DNA from: Rothia sp035916755
Lineage (GTDB): Bacteria > Actinomycetota > Actinomycetes > Actinomycetales > Micrococcaceae
Assembly (NCBI RefSeq): GCF_035916755.1
Contig: NZ_JAYWIX010000003.1
Location: 62,001 to 126,000, forward strand
Reading direction: 5' to 3'
DNA length: 64,000 nt
The first letter of the stretch is position 1. Each line of letters begins with the position of its first letter. This document shows, piece by piece, positions 1 to 8,083 of this stretch. A program made the translations under genes and the position numbers. Below the pieces are notes generated by a model. The model was not told the origin of the DNA and did not search any database. It was given only the letters and a program-made list of their open reading frames with translations.

Positions 1-18
1 TTACACGGCATTAAGGAG

Positions 19-63
19 CCAGCCCGCTCCCCTGGCCCGTGAGGGCGCAGGTGGGCGGGCTGG
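19..63 (-). terminator. Weak hairpin downstream of rpsD
   Basis: A 9-bp inverted repeat, CCAGCCCGC at 19-27 and GCGGGCTGG at 55-63, follows the rpsD stop codon on the minus strand. There is no clear U-tract after it, so termination is only a possibility. I see nothing else in bases 1-79. Confidence 0.35.
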
Positions 64-79
64 TGTGAGCTTGGCGGGA

Positions 80-712
80 TTAGGCCAGGCGTGAGTAGTA
101 TTCAACCACGAGCTGCTCTTCGCAGGTCACGGGGATTTCTTCACGCTTGGGTGCGCGCTCGAGCTTGGCGTGGAGCTTCTCGATCTCTACGTTCAGGTAG
201 GCAGGGGTGTCAGGCAGGACGTCCTGGTGTGCGCCGGTGGCTGCAACCTGGAAGGGTGCCATCTTCTCTGACTTGGGGTGAACGTGAATCAGCTGGCCGG
301 GCTTGACACGGAAGGAGGGGCGGTCAACGCGGATGCCGTCTACCATGATGTGGCGGTGTACGACGAGCTGACGTGCCTGTGCGATGGTGCGAGCGAAACC
401 TGAGCGCAGGACGAGGGCGTCCAGGCGGGTTTCGAGGATCTCGACCAGGTTCTTACCGGTCTGGCCTTCGATGCGCTTAGCTTCGAGGTAGGCGCGGCGC
501 ATCTGAGCTTCACGAATGTTGTACTGTGCGCGCAGACGCTGCTTCTCGCGCAGCTGTACGGCGTAGTTCGAGTCAGCCTTCTTGCGGCTGCGGCCGTGCT
601 GGCCGGGGCCGTAAGGACGACGCTCGAGGTACTTTTCTGCCTTGGGGGTCAGTGCGATGCCGAGGGCACGTGACTGACGCACGGTACGGCGGGTACGGTT
701 GTGGTTTGCCAC
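80..712 (-). CDS. rpsD: 30S ribosomal protein S4
   Basis: Small-subunit ribosomal protein that nucleates 16S rRNA folding in the 30S body. The 210-residue product has the S4 N-terminal region (residues 1-95), including the conserved RPYGPGQHG segment, followed by an S4 RNA-binding domain at about residues 96-160 (LETRLDALVLRSGFA, ARQLVVHRHIMVDG). No cysteines occur in the N-terminal region, so this is the zinc-free C-minus form. The start is a GTG at 712 preceded by AAAAGGAA. It stands alone, convergent with nothing visible downstream and with a long leader upstream. Length is usual for actinobacterial S4. Confidence 0.97.
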   Translation of the reverse strand: MANHNRTRRTVRQSRALGIALTPKAEKYLERRPYGPGQHGRSRKKADSNYAVQLREKQRLRAQYNIREAQMRRAYLEAKRIEGQTGKNLVEILETRLDALVLRSGFARTIAQARQLVVHRHIMVDGIRVDRPSFRVKPGQLIHVHPKSEKMAPFQVAATGAHQDVLPDTPAYLNVEIEKLHAKLERAPKREEIPVTCEEQLVVEYYSRLA

Positions 713-1029
713 AGTTCGTATTCCTTTTCTTTAGCGGTTGGCACGACTCGTAACGCATATACGGTGGTGTGCTGAGCGTTTCCCACGGGTGTGGGTGTGC
801 CATTGTTCTGGTGGTCTGGCCTCCGGTGGGCCGCCCACGGTTTGGGCGGTGGAGAGTAGAGAGCAGCCGCACTCTCGGTACTACGAGCTACCCGGTGATC
901 AGTTTCTGCTCCCTTGCCGGGGCGGACGTTGCGTTTTGGGTAGTCTGCCAGCCACAATCAAGTATATAGACCCGTTAGGTGTCCTGGCTAACCCCGCGGG
1001 AGCAAGAAGTTGTGATTTTAGACAAAAGT
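713..1029. other. Long rpsD leader/promoter region
   Basis: This gap of more than 300 bases has no convincing gene; the short frames in it on either strand look like chance. On the minus strand it must contain the rpsD promoter. A possible -10 TATATACT lies near 968-975, with TTAGCC about 17 nt before it, which would leave a leader of about 250 nt. I could not identify a known ribosomal-protein leader fold. Confidence 0.3.
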
Positions 1030-1060
1030 GGGCTCCGGGTGCTTTCAGCACCCGGAGCCC
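1030..1060 (-). terminator. Intrinsic terminator of the 1.1-kb secreted-protein gene
   Basis: A perfect 14-bp stem (1030-1043 with 1047-1060, core GGGCTCCGGGTGCT) has a 3-nt loop and is followed on the minus strand by ACTTTTGTC. It lies 30 nt beyond the stop codon of the minus-strand gene at 1091. Confidence 0.85.
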
Positions 1061-1090
1061 AGTGAACCCACCAGGGGGGGACTATCGGCG

Positions 1091-1606
1091 TTAGATGCCG
1101 AAGCCGTAGTTGTCGTAGACGCTGCTGTTGTTAGCCGGGTTGGTGTCCTGAGCGCTGTTGGGGATGTAGTCGGTGGTGACAACAATCTTGTTGCGCTTGG
1201 AGTGGTTGAGATAGTGTCCGTGGGCCCAGTCAAGACGAACCTGCTCACCGGGGCCAAGCTCACCGCGCAGGGTCACCATAAAGGTGTGGGAGTTAACGCG
1301 GGCAATCCTCATCTTTGTTGAGGCGGGGGTGGTCAGGGTCAGGGAGGTGTGCTTGACGGGGGCACCGCTCATGTCTTCAACGGTAACGTAGAAGCGGGTT
1401 CCACTAGGCAGGTTGCCAGAGGCAGATCCGGAGTTACCGATATAGAGCTGGCCGATAGTTGCCAGACCGGGAACCGGGGCAAAGGAGGTGGCATTGGTGT
1501 AGACGTCAACGGAGGTGGGTACGGTGGCGGCCTCAGCGGGGGCTACCGCCAGACCGGTAGCTGTCAGGGCACCGAGAGCTGCGGTGGATAGGGCTTTCTT
1601 CATCAT
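1091..1606 (-). CDS. Small secreted protein of unknown function
   Basis: The 171-residue product begins with a Sec signal peptide: MMKKAL, a hydrophobic stretch, then APAEAA with likely cleavage after residue 27. The mature part has no membrane segment and no LPXTG anchor; it looks like an all-beta extracellular domain (repeated short hydrophobic/Thr strands, PSGTRFYVTVEDMSG, GELGPGEQVRLDW) of a DUF11-like or CARDB-like style. I do not recognise the family. The ATG at 1606 is chosen over an upstream TTG because an AGGA lies about 10 nt before it. It is monocistronic with its own terminator. Confidence 0.75.
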   Translation of the reverse strand: MMKKALSTAALGALTATGLAVAPAEAATVPTSVDVYTNATSFAPVPGLATIGQLYIGNSGSASGNLPSGTRFYVTVEDMSGAPVKHTSLTLTTPASTKMRIARVNSHTFMVTLRGELGPGEQVRLDWAHGHYLNHSKRNKIVVTTDYIPNSAQDTNPANNSSVYDNYGFGI

Positions 1607-1795
1607 AAGCAAAAAATCCTAAATCTCTAAAGGGGTGTGAGTAGGTCTGAGACTGTAAACAATAAAAGCGACTTGTAATCTCTAACCTCCTCTAGTTTAG
1701 CGAGCTAGCCTGGGACAAGACTAGGCAGTTTAGCCCCTACATATATGGACATTCCCCGCATTAAGGTGGACAAGCTCCGGCTTTAAAATGAGGAA

Positions 1796-1825
1796 GGCGG
1801 TGAAGAGAGATATCTCTTCACCGCC
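1796..1825. terminator. Perfect hairpin between secreted-protein genes
   Basis: GGCGGTGAAGAGA at 1796-1808 pairs perfectly with 1813-1825 around a GATA loop. It sits just beyond the terminator of the minus-strand gene at 1879 and may act as a second stop. Confidence 0.55.
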
Positions 1826-1838
1826 CCGAGTCTAAAAG

Positions 1839-1868
1839 CCTAGCTTTTGATTGAGATTGAAAGCTAGG
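1839..1868 (-). terminator. Terminator of the Tat-secreted protein gene
   Basis: CCTAGCTTT at 1839-1847 pairs with AAAGCTAGG at 1860-1868. On the minus strand the stem is followed by CTTTTAG. It starts 11 nt after the stop codon at 1879. Confidence 0.7.
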
Positions 1869-1878
1869 TTTTTAGGGT

Positions 1879-3000
1879 TTACCAGATACCGTCATGGTAC
1901 ATGAGCTCATTGCCAAGATTAGTGTCTTGACCACGGGTAAGACCGACAAGTCGACTGCCAAAGTAGTCAAAGGCGTTGTTGTAGCGAGCTGTGAAACGAT
2001 CGCCATTGAGGCCAGCAGTTGGCAGACCTTGGAAAGCGCCGATATCGTGAGAATAGACAAAGTCGCTACCTGAATAGGTGACAGCCTTAACGTCGCCACT
2101 AGTGTCGTGGGCCCAGCCTGAGAACTGAATGTTGGCACCCGCAAAACGCTCGTTGCTGTTGTTCCAGATGTCCGCACGCTTGGTGTAAGCCTCCAGCAGG
2201 CAGGCCTCATCAACGGAGGAACCTACAGCGGCACGAACCTCATTGAAGCTGGGGGGTAGGAAGCCGATGGGTCGAACACCAACAGAGGTGTAGATAGCGC
2301 CTGAGCCAGCAACAGTGGCATCACGCCAGTGGGAGTTAATAAGGTTTACAGCGCTACCGCCGGTTGCATTACCGCTCTTGATGGCAAAAACCCAGGTTAG
2401 GTGGTTACCCTGAGGAACGCCAGTTTCCTCACCAAATTCACCTGCGCCCAGGTCGTTGTAGCGACCATCAGCAGAGTAAAGATTGATATAGGAGGACGCA
2501 TGAGAAACATCGCGCTGGTTAGCAGCGTTTGGGTCATCGACGTTAACCGCTGCGGGAGACACGTCGGCTACACCGGTACGGGTATTCCAGCCAGAGTTTG
2601 CCGGCCACTTCTCGGGCATCTGAGCGGTGCGAATGGTTCCGCCACCAAAGAGCTTGTTAATAGCTCCGGAGGTATCAACATTACGCTGAGCGAATTCAAA
2701 GCCAAAAGGCAGGCCGGAGACGCCCAGCGCACCGCCGTTGGTTACCTGCACTCGCAGATTGGAGGTTTGTAGGGCACCATTAGTGCCAGAATTACCGGTA
2801 TACCAAAGGCGGATGGTGGTATTGGTTAGGCTAGGCAGAGAGGCCAGGCGAACCTGGAATACTGCATCGACCTGAGCATCAATATCGTCAGGGCAGGTTG
2901 GTGAAGCTGCATATGCGGGGATGGCAGCAGTTGCCACAACAGCAGGGGCTGCCCAAGCGGCACCCTTAGCAAGGGTACGGCGAGAAACATTGTGAGTCAT
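1879..3000 (-). CDS. Tat-exported protein of unknown function
   Basis: The 373-residue product opens with a twin-arginine signal: VSRRTLAKG at about residues 5-13, then a hydrophobic AAWAAPAVVATAAIP segment ending AYAAS. The mature region is rich in Asn, Gly, Thr and Ser, has only three or so cysteines (SPTCPDD near the mature N terminus) and ends in DGIW. Signal, early cysteine and DGIW ending are shared with the broken gene at 52469-53242, so the two form a small paralogous family. ATG at 3000 is preferred over an in-frame start 5 codons earlier because GAGGAAAAC precedes it. The function is unknown to me; a cell-surface structural or adhesive role is only a guess. Confidence 0.8.
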   Translation of the reverse strand: MTHNVSRRTLAKGAAWAAPAVVATAAIPAYAASPTCPDDIDAQVDAVFQVRLASLPSLTNTTIRLWYTGNSGTNGALQTSNLRVQVTNGGALGVSGLPFGFEFAQRNVDTSGAINKLFGGGTIRTAQMPEKWPANSGWNTRTGVADVSPAAVNVDDPNAANQRDVSHASSYINLYSADGRYNDLGAGEFGEETGVPQGNHLTWVFAIKSGNATGGSAVNLINSHWRDATVAGSGAIYTSVGVRPIGFLPPSFNEVRAAVGSSVDEACLLEAYTKRADIWNNSNERFAGANIQFSGWAHDTSGDVKAVTYSGSDFVYSHDIGAFQGLPTAGLNGDRFTARYNNAFDYFGSRLVGLTRGQDTNLGNELMYHDGIW

Positions 3001-3375
3001 GTATGTTTTCCTCAACTAGGTGCTAAAAAGACATTGTTACCATTGCGGCAGCCTAGTGCAAACCGCCCTACGCAATGAAAACTAAATCTATTATAAGGAA
3101 GAAGAAAGCAGTACGCACGGCAACAGCTCGCCTCAGGTAGGTTGTGGTAGCCCCAGCCATCAACCGCTTTCTATCTGATTTCGTCATATAATCTAGCTTA
3201 AATCCGCGCAGGGAGCATGCATCTACTAGTCACATAGGTGGAACTTACACATTCCTCCGCTGCAAATTCAACTTCCACCCCCTGCCCAACTAAGCCCAAC
3301 CTGTGTGTGAAATTTCACCAAAACACGCTAGCAGTTTCTACCGTAATGGAATGAGCCGCAGGCGTCGCCAACCAG
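3001..3375. other. AT-rich intergenic region with promoter of the Tat protein gene
   Basis: These 375 bases are visibly AT-richer than the flanks and hold no gene I can support. They must carry the minus-strand promoter for the gene ending at 3000; I could not fix -35/-10 boxes with confidence. No repeat or hairpin stands out. Confidence 0.4.
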
Positions 3376-4776
3376 CTAACCGTTAAATTCTCTCAGCTTG
3401 CCCACTCTTCTGAGCCTCTCCCCTAGCTCCTTTTCAGCCCCAAAGACCGTAGGAGTGTAATAGACCTTCCCTACAAGAGCATCAGGGGCGTACTGCTGGC
3501 GGGCTACCCCGTTTTTCTGATCATGGGGGTAGATATAGCCCTTGCCGTGCCCGAGCGCAGCAGCCCCCGGGTAGTGCCCATCGCGCAGGTGCAGCGGAAC
3601 CGGCCCTGCCAGGCCGGCGCGGACGTCCGCCAATGCCCCATCAATAGCCCGGTACACGGCGTTCGACTTAGGGGCAGACGCCAAATGAATCGTCGCCTGC
3701 GCCAGATTCAAACGGGCCTCGGGCAACCCCACCAGTTGAACAGCCTGGGCAGCATTCACCGCTGCAGTAAGAGCTGTAGGGTCGGCCATACCAATATCTT
3801 CACTGGCATGAACAATCAGGCGACGGGCAATAAACCGGGGATCCTCCCCCGCATCAATCATTCGAGCCAAATAGTGCAGAGCCGCGTCAACATCTGACCC
3901 CCGTATCGACTTGATAAAAGCGCTAGTGACATCGTAATGCTGATCACCCTTCTTGTCATAGCGCACCACAGACTGATTCAGAGCCAGGCTGGCATGCTCA
4001 GCCGTCACAGGAAGAGGCTGCCTGACCGAATACTCAACCCCGGCATCCGTAGCCTCACCGAAAGCAACCGCAGCCGCAGCCTCTAAAGATGTCAAGGCCT
4101 TACGAGCGTCCCCATTCGCCAGTTTCACCAGATACTCAGCCGCGTCTTCCTGCACAGCGATTACACCGGCAAAACCACGGGGGTCCGCAATGGCCCTATG
4201 GACCAGCTCTGCGATATCAGCATCGGTAAGCCCCTGGAGAGTCAGCAGAATAGAGCGCGATAGCAAGGGCGAAATCACCGAAAAAGAAGGATTCTCGGTG
4301 GTTGCCGCAACCAGCACCACCCAACGATTCTCGACCCCCGGGAGCAGGGCGTCCTGCTGGGCCTTCGTGAAACGGTGAATCTCATCGAGAAACAGTACGG
4401 TGGTTAGTCCCCGAAAATCTCGGTCTTCCAGCGCCTGCTCCATCACCGCGCGCACGTCCTTCACACCGGCGGTAATGGCAGAGAGCTCCACAAACTTGTG
4501 CCCAGCTCCCCCAGCAATCACATTCGCCAGGGTGGTCTTACCCGTCCCAGGAGGACCCCACAGAATCACCGAACTTGGCCCAGCAGGTCCACCGGCCTCC
4601 CCCGCCAACACTCGCAAGGGAGAACCCGGGCCCAGCAGGTGCTTCTGCCCCACCACCTCATCCAGGGAGCGGGGGCGCATGCGTACCGCCAAAGGCGCCC
4701 GCTCCCGTCGACGAGATACCTGGCTGCCATCAGTATCGGGCTGAGAGTCATCAAAAAAGAAGAGGGAGGGTTCCAC
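3376..4776 (-). CDS. rarA: Replication-associated recombination ATPase RarA/MgsA
   Basis: AAA+ clamp-loader-like ATPase acting at stalled replication forks. The 466-residue protein has Walker A GPPGTGKT at residues 74-81, Walker B FLDEIH at about 129-134, a sensor segment (LVAATTENPSF), and the family-specific C-terminal tetramerisation region (GSDVDAALHYLARM, DGALADVRAG, LRDGHYPGA). Length is typical. GTG at 4776 is the likely start. It follows dtd by 12 nt on the same strand, so the pair is probably cotranscribed. Confidence 0.95.
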   Translation of the reverse strand: MEPSLFFFDDSQPDTDGSQVSRRRERAPLAVRMRPRSLDEVVGQKHLLGPGSPLRVLAGEAGGPAGPSSVILWGPPGTGKTTLANVIAGGAGHKFVELSAITAGVKDVRAVMEQALEDRDFRGLTTVLFLDEIHRFTKAQQDALLPGVENRWVVLVAATTENPSFSVISPLLSRSILLTLQGLTDADIAELVHRAIADPRGFAGVIAVQEDAAEYLVKLANGDARKALTSLEAAAAVAFGEATDAGVEYSVRQPLPVTAEHASLALNQSVVRYDKKGDQHYDVTSAFIKSIRGSDVDAALHYLARMIDAGEDPRFIARRLIVHASEDIGMADPTALTAAVNAAQAVQLVGLPEARLNLAQATIHLASAPKSNAVYRAIDGALADVRAGLAGPVPLHLRDGHYPGAAALGHGKGYIYPHDQKNGVARQQYAPDALVGKVYYTPTVFGAEKELGERLRRVGKLREFNG

Positions 4777-4788
4777 GGTGAACTTACC

Positions 4789-5223
4789 TTAGAGAGAATC
4801 GGTGTCGAGAATCAGGGTAACGGGGCCGTCGTTGGTCAGGCTCACCTGCATATCGGCGCCGAATCTTCCGGTTTCAACGATTACCCCCAGGTCGTGCAGA
4901 GCCTGAACGTAGTCATTAAAGAGGGGCTCGCTCACGGGGCCGGGAGCTGCCGCAGACCAGGACGGACGCCGCCCCTTCTTCGCATCCCCATAGAGGGTAA
5001 ACTGGCTCACCGCCAGCACCGGGGCACCCTCATCAAGCACAGACCGCTCCCCCGCTAAAAGCCGCAGGTTGGCAGTCTTTTCTGCGAGCTTGGCAACCTG
5101 GGCGGGGCCGTCCGTATGCGTAATACCCACCAGAACCAGCAGACCTGGCCGGTCGATTGCCCCCACCGTTTCGCCGTCAACAGTGACGGCCGCTGAGGTA
5201 ACCCGTTGAAGAACTGCGCGCAT
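4789..5223 (-). CDS. dtd: D-aminoacyl-tRNA deacylase
   Basis: Hydrolyses D-amino acids from mischarged tRNAs, protecting translation. The 144-residue protein has every hallmark of DTD: N-terminal MRAVLQRV, the catalytic SQFTLYGD motif near residues 78-85 and the chirality-checking GPVT motif in NDGPVTLILDT close to the C terminus. Length is standard. ATG at 5223. It lies upstream of rarA with a 12-nt gap. Its own upstream region holds the first copy of the 73-bp repeat, which includes a terminator, so dtd must be transcribed from a promoter located between 5224 and 5275 or by readthrough. Confidence 0.96.
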   Translation of the reverse strand: MRAVLQRVTSAAVTVDGETVGAIDRPGLLVLVGITHTDGPAQVAKLAEKTANLRLLAGERSVLDEGAPVLAVSQFTLYGDAKKGRRPSWSAAAPGPVSEPLFNDYVQALHDLGVIVETGRFGADMQVSLTNDGPVTLILDTDSL

Positions 5224-5275
5224 GGGTGCTCCTATGTGTGGAGGGTGACTGACTGTTCTAGCCTACCAACTGCCA

Positions 5276-5348
5276 TAGAAAAGACCAGAAAAACCAGAAA
5301 TACCCACCTAGTTCGTGGGTATTTCTGGTTTAAATGGTACCTACCGGG
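5276..5348. repeat. 73-bp direct repeat, copy 1 (contains a terminator)
   Basis: Identical base for base to 6122-6194, 846 bp away. It contains a perfect 17-bp stem (5291-5307 with 5315-5331, 7-nt loop) with a minus-strand T-rich tail, so it carries an intrinsic terminator. Identity ends abruptly on both sides. Confidence 0.95.
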
Positions 5349-5395
5349 TAGGTCAGACTCATCGGATGAGGTAATCCCCTACATTGGCCTGTAGG

Positions 5396-5587
5396 CTACT
5401 GTGCCTGTTCCTTCCGGCGGAGATTCTTAAAGTATGAACGAGGCTTTGCTAAATTAGCCTCAATTTCTGCAATAATTTTCAGTTGTTCTGCAACTTCTTG
5501 CTGGCGGCGGCTTTGAGACACACGGTGGTTCTTGCGGCCAACCCTATCAGCCGACTTTGGTGAACGGGTAACTACTATTGAAGTCAT
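5396..5587 (-). CDS. Small basic protein of unknown function
   Basis: A 63-residue basic product (MTSIVVTRSPKS at the N terminus, then a KNHRVSQSRRQQEVAEQLK stretch predicted helical, ending RRKEQAQ). The start at 5587 is chosen because AAAGGGG lies 8 nt upstream; an in-frame ATG at 5644 would overlap the preceding gene and has no clear ribosome site. No family is recognised. It sits 29 nt downstream of the membrane-protein gene at 5617-6078 on the same strand, and both lie inside the segment bounded by the two 73-bp repeats. Confidence 0.55.
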   Translation of the reverse strand: MTSIVVTRSPKSADRVGRKNHRVSQSRRQQEVAEQLKIIAEIEANLAKPRSYFKNLRRKEQAQ

Positions 5588-5616
5588 CAGGTTTACCCCT
5601 TTCTCAGTTAACTCAA

Positions 5617-6078
5617 TTATCGTCTGTTGCGACTGAATCTCCAAGACTTTCTAGACGATTCTTGTCTTGTTTCCTGTTCGAGCTCTTCCTTATAGGTCTT
5701 AACTATAGACTGAGCCAGCCTACTATCAGCAGGGTCCAGTTCAGGATCACGGGAAAGCTCTTCAAGCAGCCTTAGGGCGTAGACCTGCTCCACATGGCTT
5801 GTGCTCGAAAGGTGCTCAACCGTCCACTGCATCCTATCTTTGAAGTTTGACCTATTTGCTTCCTTGCGCCGATTCTCATTAGTCCGATAGGCAATCCATG
5901 CAGCAGTACCTGCAACAAAGACCGCGGCTACCCCACCCAAGTTCCGTAATGAATCTCCTAAAACCGAGAACTCGTACTCAGAAATAGAGAAGTCCGGAAC
6001 CAGACTCCACGTTAGAAACCAGCAAACCATCCCACATACACACAATGCGCAGATTATTGCAACCACTTTTCTGCTCAT
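5617..6078 (-). CDS. Two-TM membrane protein of unknown function
   Basis: The 153-residue product has two predicted membrane helices (about residues 5-28 and 44-66), then a charged cytoplasmic part beginning RTNENRRKEANRSNFKDRMQW, followed by helical EQVYALRLLEELSRDPELDPADS and a basic C terminus. This arrangement, two N-terminal helices and a helical cytosolic tail, resembles small membrane proteins found in phage-defence or prophage settings, but I cannot assign a family. It and the downstream small gene are the only contents of a segment bounded by perfect 73-bp direct repeats, suggesting a recent insertion between aspS and dtd. Confidence 0.65.
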   Translation of the reverse strand: MSRKVVAIICALCVCGMVCWFLTWSLVPDFSISEYEFSVLGDSLRNLGGVAAVFVAGTAAWIAYRTNENRRKEANRSNFKDRMQWTVEHLSSTSHVEQVYALRLLEELSRDPELDPADSRLAQSIVKTYKEELEQETRQESSRKSWRFSRNRR

Positions 6079-6121
6079 ACTTCCATGGTATGAGGAATGC
6101 CAGTACTTTTACACTCACGGC

Positions 6122-6194
6122 TAGAAAAGACCAGAAAAACCAGAAATACCCACCTAGTTCGTGGGTATTTCTGGTTTAAATGGTACCTACCGGG
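6122..6194. repeat. 73-bp direct repeat, copy 2 (aspS terminator)
   Basis: Perfect copy of 5276-5348. Here the 17-bp stem (6137-6153 with 6161-6177) begins 26 nt past the aspS stop codon on the minus strand and is followed by a T-rich tail, so this copy is the aspS terminator and is probably the original. Confidence 0.95.
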
Positions 6195-6202
6195 AAGGGG
6201 GG

Positions 6203-7975
6203 TTACTTCTCGCCGTCCTTCTTGGGCTTGAAGTCAACGCCGGCTTCCTTACGCTGCTGGGCAGTGATAGGTGCAGGTGCTGCGGTCAGCGGGTCGTAGC
6301 CACCACCGGTCTTCGGGAAGGCAATGACGTCGCGGATAGAATCAGTGCCACCAATCAGCTGCAGTACGCGGTCCCAGCCGAAAGCGATACCGCCCATGGG
6401 GGGCGCACCGAAGCTGAAAGCCTCCAGTAGGAAGCCGAACTTCTCGGCAGCTTCTTCCTCGGTAATACCCATGACCTTGAAGACACGCTCCTGCACATCA
6501 CGCTGGTGAATACGGATTGAACCGCCACCAATTTCGTTACCGTTGCAGACAATGTCGTAGGCGTAGGCCAGGGCCTCGCCGGGGTTCTCGTCGAAAGAGT
6601 CCAGGTACTCGGGCTTGGGTGAGGTGAAGGCGTGGTGCACAGCGGTCCAGGCTGAGTGGCCCAGGGCAACGTCGCCGGACGCGGTTGCATCAGCAGCTGA
6701 CTCGAACATGGGGGCATCCACTACCCAAACGAAGGACCAGTCGCCGTCCTTAATCAGGCCGGTTCGGTGGCCAATCTCAACGCGGGCTGCACCCAGCAGG
6801 GCGCGGGAGGCCTTGGCCTCACCGGCTGCAAAGAAGATGCAGTCGCCAGGCTTGGCGCCGGTAGCCTCAGCCAGGCCCTCACGCTCAGCGTCAGTGATGT
6901 TCTTGGCAACGGGGCCGGTCAGCTCGCCGTCCTCCTGAATCAGCACATAGGCAAGACCCTTAGCACCGCGCTGCTTGGCCCATTCCTGCCAGGCATCCAG
7001 AGTGCGGCGGGCCTGGGAAGCACCACCGGGCATGACAACGGCACCGACGTAGGGGGCCTTGAAGACACGGAAGGTGGTGTCCTTGAAGTAGTCGGTCAGC
7101 TCGGTGAGCTCCAGGCCGAAGCGCAGGTCGGGCTTGTCCGAACCGTACTTCTCCATGGCGTCCTTGTAGGTAATACGCTCGATGGGGCGGGGTACCTTAA
7201 CGTCGATCAGGTTCCAGACGGCCTCAACGATACGCTCACCCAGGTCGATGATGTCTTCCTGGTCGACGAAGGAAGCCTCGATATCCAGCTGGGTGAATTC
7301 GGGTTGACGGTCGGCGCGGAAGTCCTCGTCGCGGTAGCAGCGGGCAATCTGGTAGTACTTCTCGATACCGCCCACCTGCAGCAGCTGCTTGAAGAGCTGG
7401 GGTGACTGGGGAAGGGCGTACCAGGAGCCGGGTGCCAGGCGTGCGGGCACCAGGAAGTCGCGGGCGCCTTCGGGGGTGGAGCGGGTCAGGGTGGGGGTCT
7501 CGACCTCGGTGAAGTTTTGGCTGTGCAGCACCTCGCGGGCGGCGCGGTTGGCCTCTGAGCGCAGGCGCATCAGGCGGGCAGGCTCGGGGCGGCGCAGGTC
7601 GAGGTAGCGGTACTTGAGGCGGGCTTCTTCGCCCACTTCAACGTGCTCATCAATCTGGAAGGGCAGGGGGGTTGAGGTGTTAAGAACCTCGGTCTCCTTG
7701 ACCATAACCTCGATTTCACCGGTGGTGAGGTTGGGGTTTTCGTTGCCCTCGGGGCGGCGGGTTACTTCGCCCACAACCTTGAGGACGTACTCGTTGCGCA
7801 GGTGCTCGAAGTCGGCTTCGTTGTGGAAGACAACCTGGGTGACGCCTTCGCGGTCACGCAGGTCAACGAAGGCCACGCCACCGTGGTCGCGGCGGCGGGC
7901 TACCCAGCCAGATAGGGTAACGGTTTCTCCGATGTTCTCGGCGGTTAGCTCGCCGAGGGTGTGAGTGCGTAGCAC
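6203..7975 (-). CDS. aspS: Aspartyl-tRNA synthetase
   Basis: Class IIb synthetase charging tRNA-Asp. The 590-residue product starts VLRTHTLGELT (GTG at 7975, GAAAGGA 5 nt upstream), which fits the family better than an upstream in-frame start that would add 30 unrelated residues. Order: OB-fold anticodon domain (residues 1-110, LSGWVARRRDHGGVAFVDLRDR), class II core with motif 2 ARCYRDEDFRADRQPEFTQLD, the bacterial GAD insertion (about 280-420), and motif 3 GIAFGWDRVL near the C terminus. In actinobacteria this enzyme is often non-discriminating and works with GatCAB; that is inference. Terminated by the 6122-6194 repeat. Confidence 0.97.
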   Translation of the reverse strand: MLRTHTLGELTAENIGETVTLSGWVARRRDHGGVAFVDLRDREGVTQVVFHNEADFEHLRNEYVLKVVGEVTRRPEGNENPNLTTGEIEVMVKETEVLNTSTPLPFQIDEHVEVGEEARLKYRYLDLRRPEPARLMRLRSEANRAAREVLHSQNFTEVETPTLTRSTPEGARDFLVPARLAPGSWYALPQSPQLFKQLLQVGGIEKYYQIARCYRDEDFRADRQPEFTQLDIEASFVDQEDIIDLGERIVEAVWNLIDVKVPRPIERITYKDAMEKYGSDKPDLRFGLELTELTDYFKDTTFRVFKAPYVGAVVMPGGASQARRTLDAWQEWAKQRGAKGLAYVLIQEDGELTGPVAKNITDAEREGLAEATGAKPGDCIFFAAGEAKASRALLGAARVEIGHRTGLIKDGDWSFVWVVDAPMFESAADATASGDVALGHSAWTAVHHAFTSPKPEYLDSFDENPGEALAYAYDIVCNGNEIGGGSIRIHQRDVQERVFKVMGITEEEAAEKFGFLLEAFSFGAPPMGGIAFGWDRVLQLIGGTDSIRDVIAFPKTGGGYDPLTAAPAPITAQQRKEAGVDFKPKKDGEK

Positions 7976-8083
7976 TGAGTTCCTTTCGATGGGGCACGGT
8001 ACCGGGTGGCACTGTCTAAAGTTCAGTTTGCACCCGATTTTACCGTGTTGTGGTGCACCTGGCACCGGTTGGACGGGTGTGAA

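Noticed and set aside
6767..7405. 212-codon plus-strand frame inside aspS
   Set aside because: Antisense of aspS with biased Gly/Val/Leu translation and no recognisable motif.
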